Source: Rhizobium sp. Q54 (GTDB lineage Bacteria > Bacteroidota > Bacteroidia > Flavobacteriales > Flavobacteriaceae). Taken from it: a DNA stretch of 6,653 nt. The stretch is taken from contig CALPLL020000100.1 of NCBI GenBank assembly GCA_943324395.2, positions 1 through 6,653 on the forward strand, read 5' to 3'. Both the position numbers and the translations under genes were made by a program. Every line of letters starts with the position of its first letter. Within the stretch, counting starts at the first letter, position 1. This document shows positions 6,160-6,653 of the stretch, in pieces. The notes below the pieces were generated by a model. The model was not told the DNA's origin, ran no database searches, and saw nothing but the letters and a program-made list of their open reading frames with translations.

Positions 6160-6426
6160 ATGTATTTAACTAAAGAGATTAAAGAAGAGATCTTCGCTAA
6201 ACACGGAGAAAAAACTAACACTGGTAAAGCAGAAGCGCAAATTGCCCTTTTCACTTACAGAATTAGTCATTTGACAGAGCATTTGAAAAAAAATCGTCAC
6301 GATTATAATACTGAGCGTTCGCTAGTATTATTAGTAGGTAAAAGAAGAAGTTTATTAGACTACTTGAAGAAAACCGAAATTAATAGATATCGTGAGATAA
6401 TCAAAGTATTGAATATTAGAAAATAA
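6160..6426 (+). CDS. rpsO: Small ribosomal subunit protein uS15
   Basis: An 88-residue protein, against about 89 for typical S15. It binds the central domain of 16S rRNA (helices 20-22 junction) early in 30S assembly. Recognisable elements: the first helix (LTKEIKEEIFAKHG), the NTGKAEAQIALFTYRI segment (20-35) corresponding to the usual TGS-PEVQ region, SHLTEHLKKNRHDYNTER (36-53), the conserved LVGKRRSLLDYLKK (58-71), and the final RYREIIKVLNIRK. KAEAQ in place of SPEVQ is, from memory, usual for Bacteroidota. It has its own promoter and leader hairpin and is followed by a strong terminator and then pnp, the widespread rpsO-pnp order. No Shine-Dalgarno sequence precedes the start, as is common in this phylum. 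Confidence 0.98.
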   Translation: MYLTKEIKEEIFAKHGEKTNTGKAEAQIALFTYRISHLTEHLKKNRHDYNTERSLVLLVGKRRSLLDYLKKTEINRYREIIKVLNIRK

Positions 6427-6432
6427 TCAATA

Positions 6433-6466
6433 AAAAAGAGGTGCCCACGCGCCTCTTTTTGTTTTT
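6433..6466 (+). terminator. Intrinsic terminator after rpsO
   Basis: AAAAAGAGGTGC (6433-6444) pairs with GCGCCTCTTTTT (6449-6460) around a CCAC loop: a 12-bp stem with one G-U pair, and the right arm runs into T5-G-T5. It starts 7 nt after the rpsO stop. Because A residues flank the left arm, it could work in both directions. A shorter palindrome (GCCTTAAGGC, 6468-6477) follows at once. The terminator implies that pnp is transcribed separately or by read-through. Confidence 0.9.
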
Positions 6467-6545
6467 AGCCTTAAGGCAAAATAGCGTTTAAAAAAGTTTG
6501 GTTTTTCATTGGATTATTAGCAATAACTACAACAACACAACAACT

Positions 6546-6555
6546 CTGTCGACAG
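6546..6555. repeat. Palindrome CTGTCGACAG in the pnp leader region
   Basis: A perfect 10-bp palindrome inside CTGTCGACAGGCAG, standing out as GC-rich between an A/C-rich stretch (about 6520-6545) and an A-rich one before pnp. I have the impression that similar GTCGACAGGCAG-like words recur between genes in flavobacterial genomes, but there is one copy here and I cannot count others. It could be a dispersed small repeat or a protein-binding site. Confidence 0.4.
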
Positions 6556-6580
6556 GCAGAAACCCAATGTAAAATTAAAA

Positions 6581-6585
6581 AAGGA
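6581..6585 (+). promoter_or_regulatory. pnp: Shine-Dalgarno-like AAGGA before pnp
   Basis: AAGGA ends 6 nt before the ATG at 6592, a proper Shine-Dalgarno distance. It is notable because flavobacterial genes mostly lack such sites, and I see none before the other genes in this window. In this A-rich leader it may be fortuitous. Confidence 0.35.
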
Positions 6586-6591
6586 AAATTT

Positions 6592-6653
6592 ATGATTCCA
6601 CAATTATTTGTAGAAAGTATCGATTTAGGTGATGGAAGAAGCATCACAATCGA
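6592..6653 (+). CDS. pnp: Polyribonucleotide nucleotidyltransferase (PNPase), N-terminal fragment
   Basis: Only the first 20 codons are in the window: MIPQLFVESIDLGDGRSITI, then the edge. The pattern of an initial hydrophobic stretch followed by DLGDGR and a beta strand is the start of the first RNase PH-like domain of Bacteroidota PNPase, and the gene follows rpsO as in many bacteria. PNPase degrades RNA from the 3' end using phosphate and works in mRNA turnover. Active site and RNA-binding KH/S1 domains lie outside the window. The 165-bp gap after rpsO holds the terminator, two short palindromes and an A/C-rich leader; I see no convincing TAnnTTTG promoter there. Confidence 0.92.
   Translation, partial: MIPQLFVESIDLGDGRSITI

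Overview
The window looks like chromosomal DNA of a flavobacterium (Bacteroidota, Flavobacteriaceae). It is AT-rich and has the Bacteroidota promoter form (TTG, about 18-19 nt, TAnnTTTG). It carries the Flavobacteriia-specific exosortase pair (XrtF and its associated protein), an rpsO-pnp pair with flavobacterial protein sequence, and secreted polysaccharide-degrading enzymes of the kind found in Bacteroidota polysaccharide utilization loci. I cannot name a genus or species with confidence.

Layout. Positions 1-816, minus strand: xrtF followed by the overlapping start of the exosortase F system-associated gene, which runs off the left edge. Positions 817-887: a compact divergent intergenic region with an xrtF promoter and a possible second promoter for the rightward genes. 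Positions 888-5899, plus strand: four tightly packed genes (gaps of 14, 6 and 9 bp). They encode a GAF-domain protein of the free methionine-R-sulfoxide reductase family, an aldose 1-epimerase (GalM), a GH53 endo-beta-1,4-galactanase lipoprotein and a secreted GH2 beta-galactosidase. Positions 5906-6013: a short membrane-peptide reading frame that appears broken. Positions 6049-6129: the rpsO control region, with an inverted repeat, a near-consensus promoter and a leader hairpin. Positions 6160-6653: rpsO, a strong intrinsic terminator, and the first 20 codons of pnp.

How the genes fit together. GalM, GH53 and GH2 form a small galactan-degradation cassette. The GH53 enzyme should cut beta-1,4-galactan (pectic side chains, arabinogalactan I) outside the cytoplasm. 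The GH2 enzyme should release galactose from the fragments in the periplasm, and GalM should interconvert beta- and alpha-galactose in the cytoplasm ahead of galactokinase. No SusC/SusD transporter, sensor or sugar kinase lies in the window, so uptake and regulation must be encoded elsewhere. The cassette sits between household genes (xrtF/GAF protein on one side, rpsO-pnp on the other), which suggests insertion into a conserved neighbourhood.

I see no mobile element, CRISPR array, tRNA or rRNA. Most of the window is ordinary. The points most worth a second look are the broken small membrane ORF after the GH2 gene, the inverted repeat and leader hairpin around the rpsO promoter, the divergent promoter region that fixes the xrtF and GAF starts, the non-canonical cysteine set of the GAF protein, and the exosortase F pair, whose substrate I do not know.
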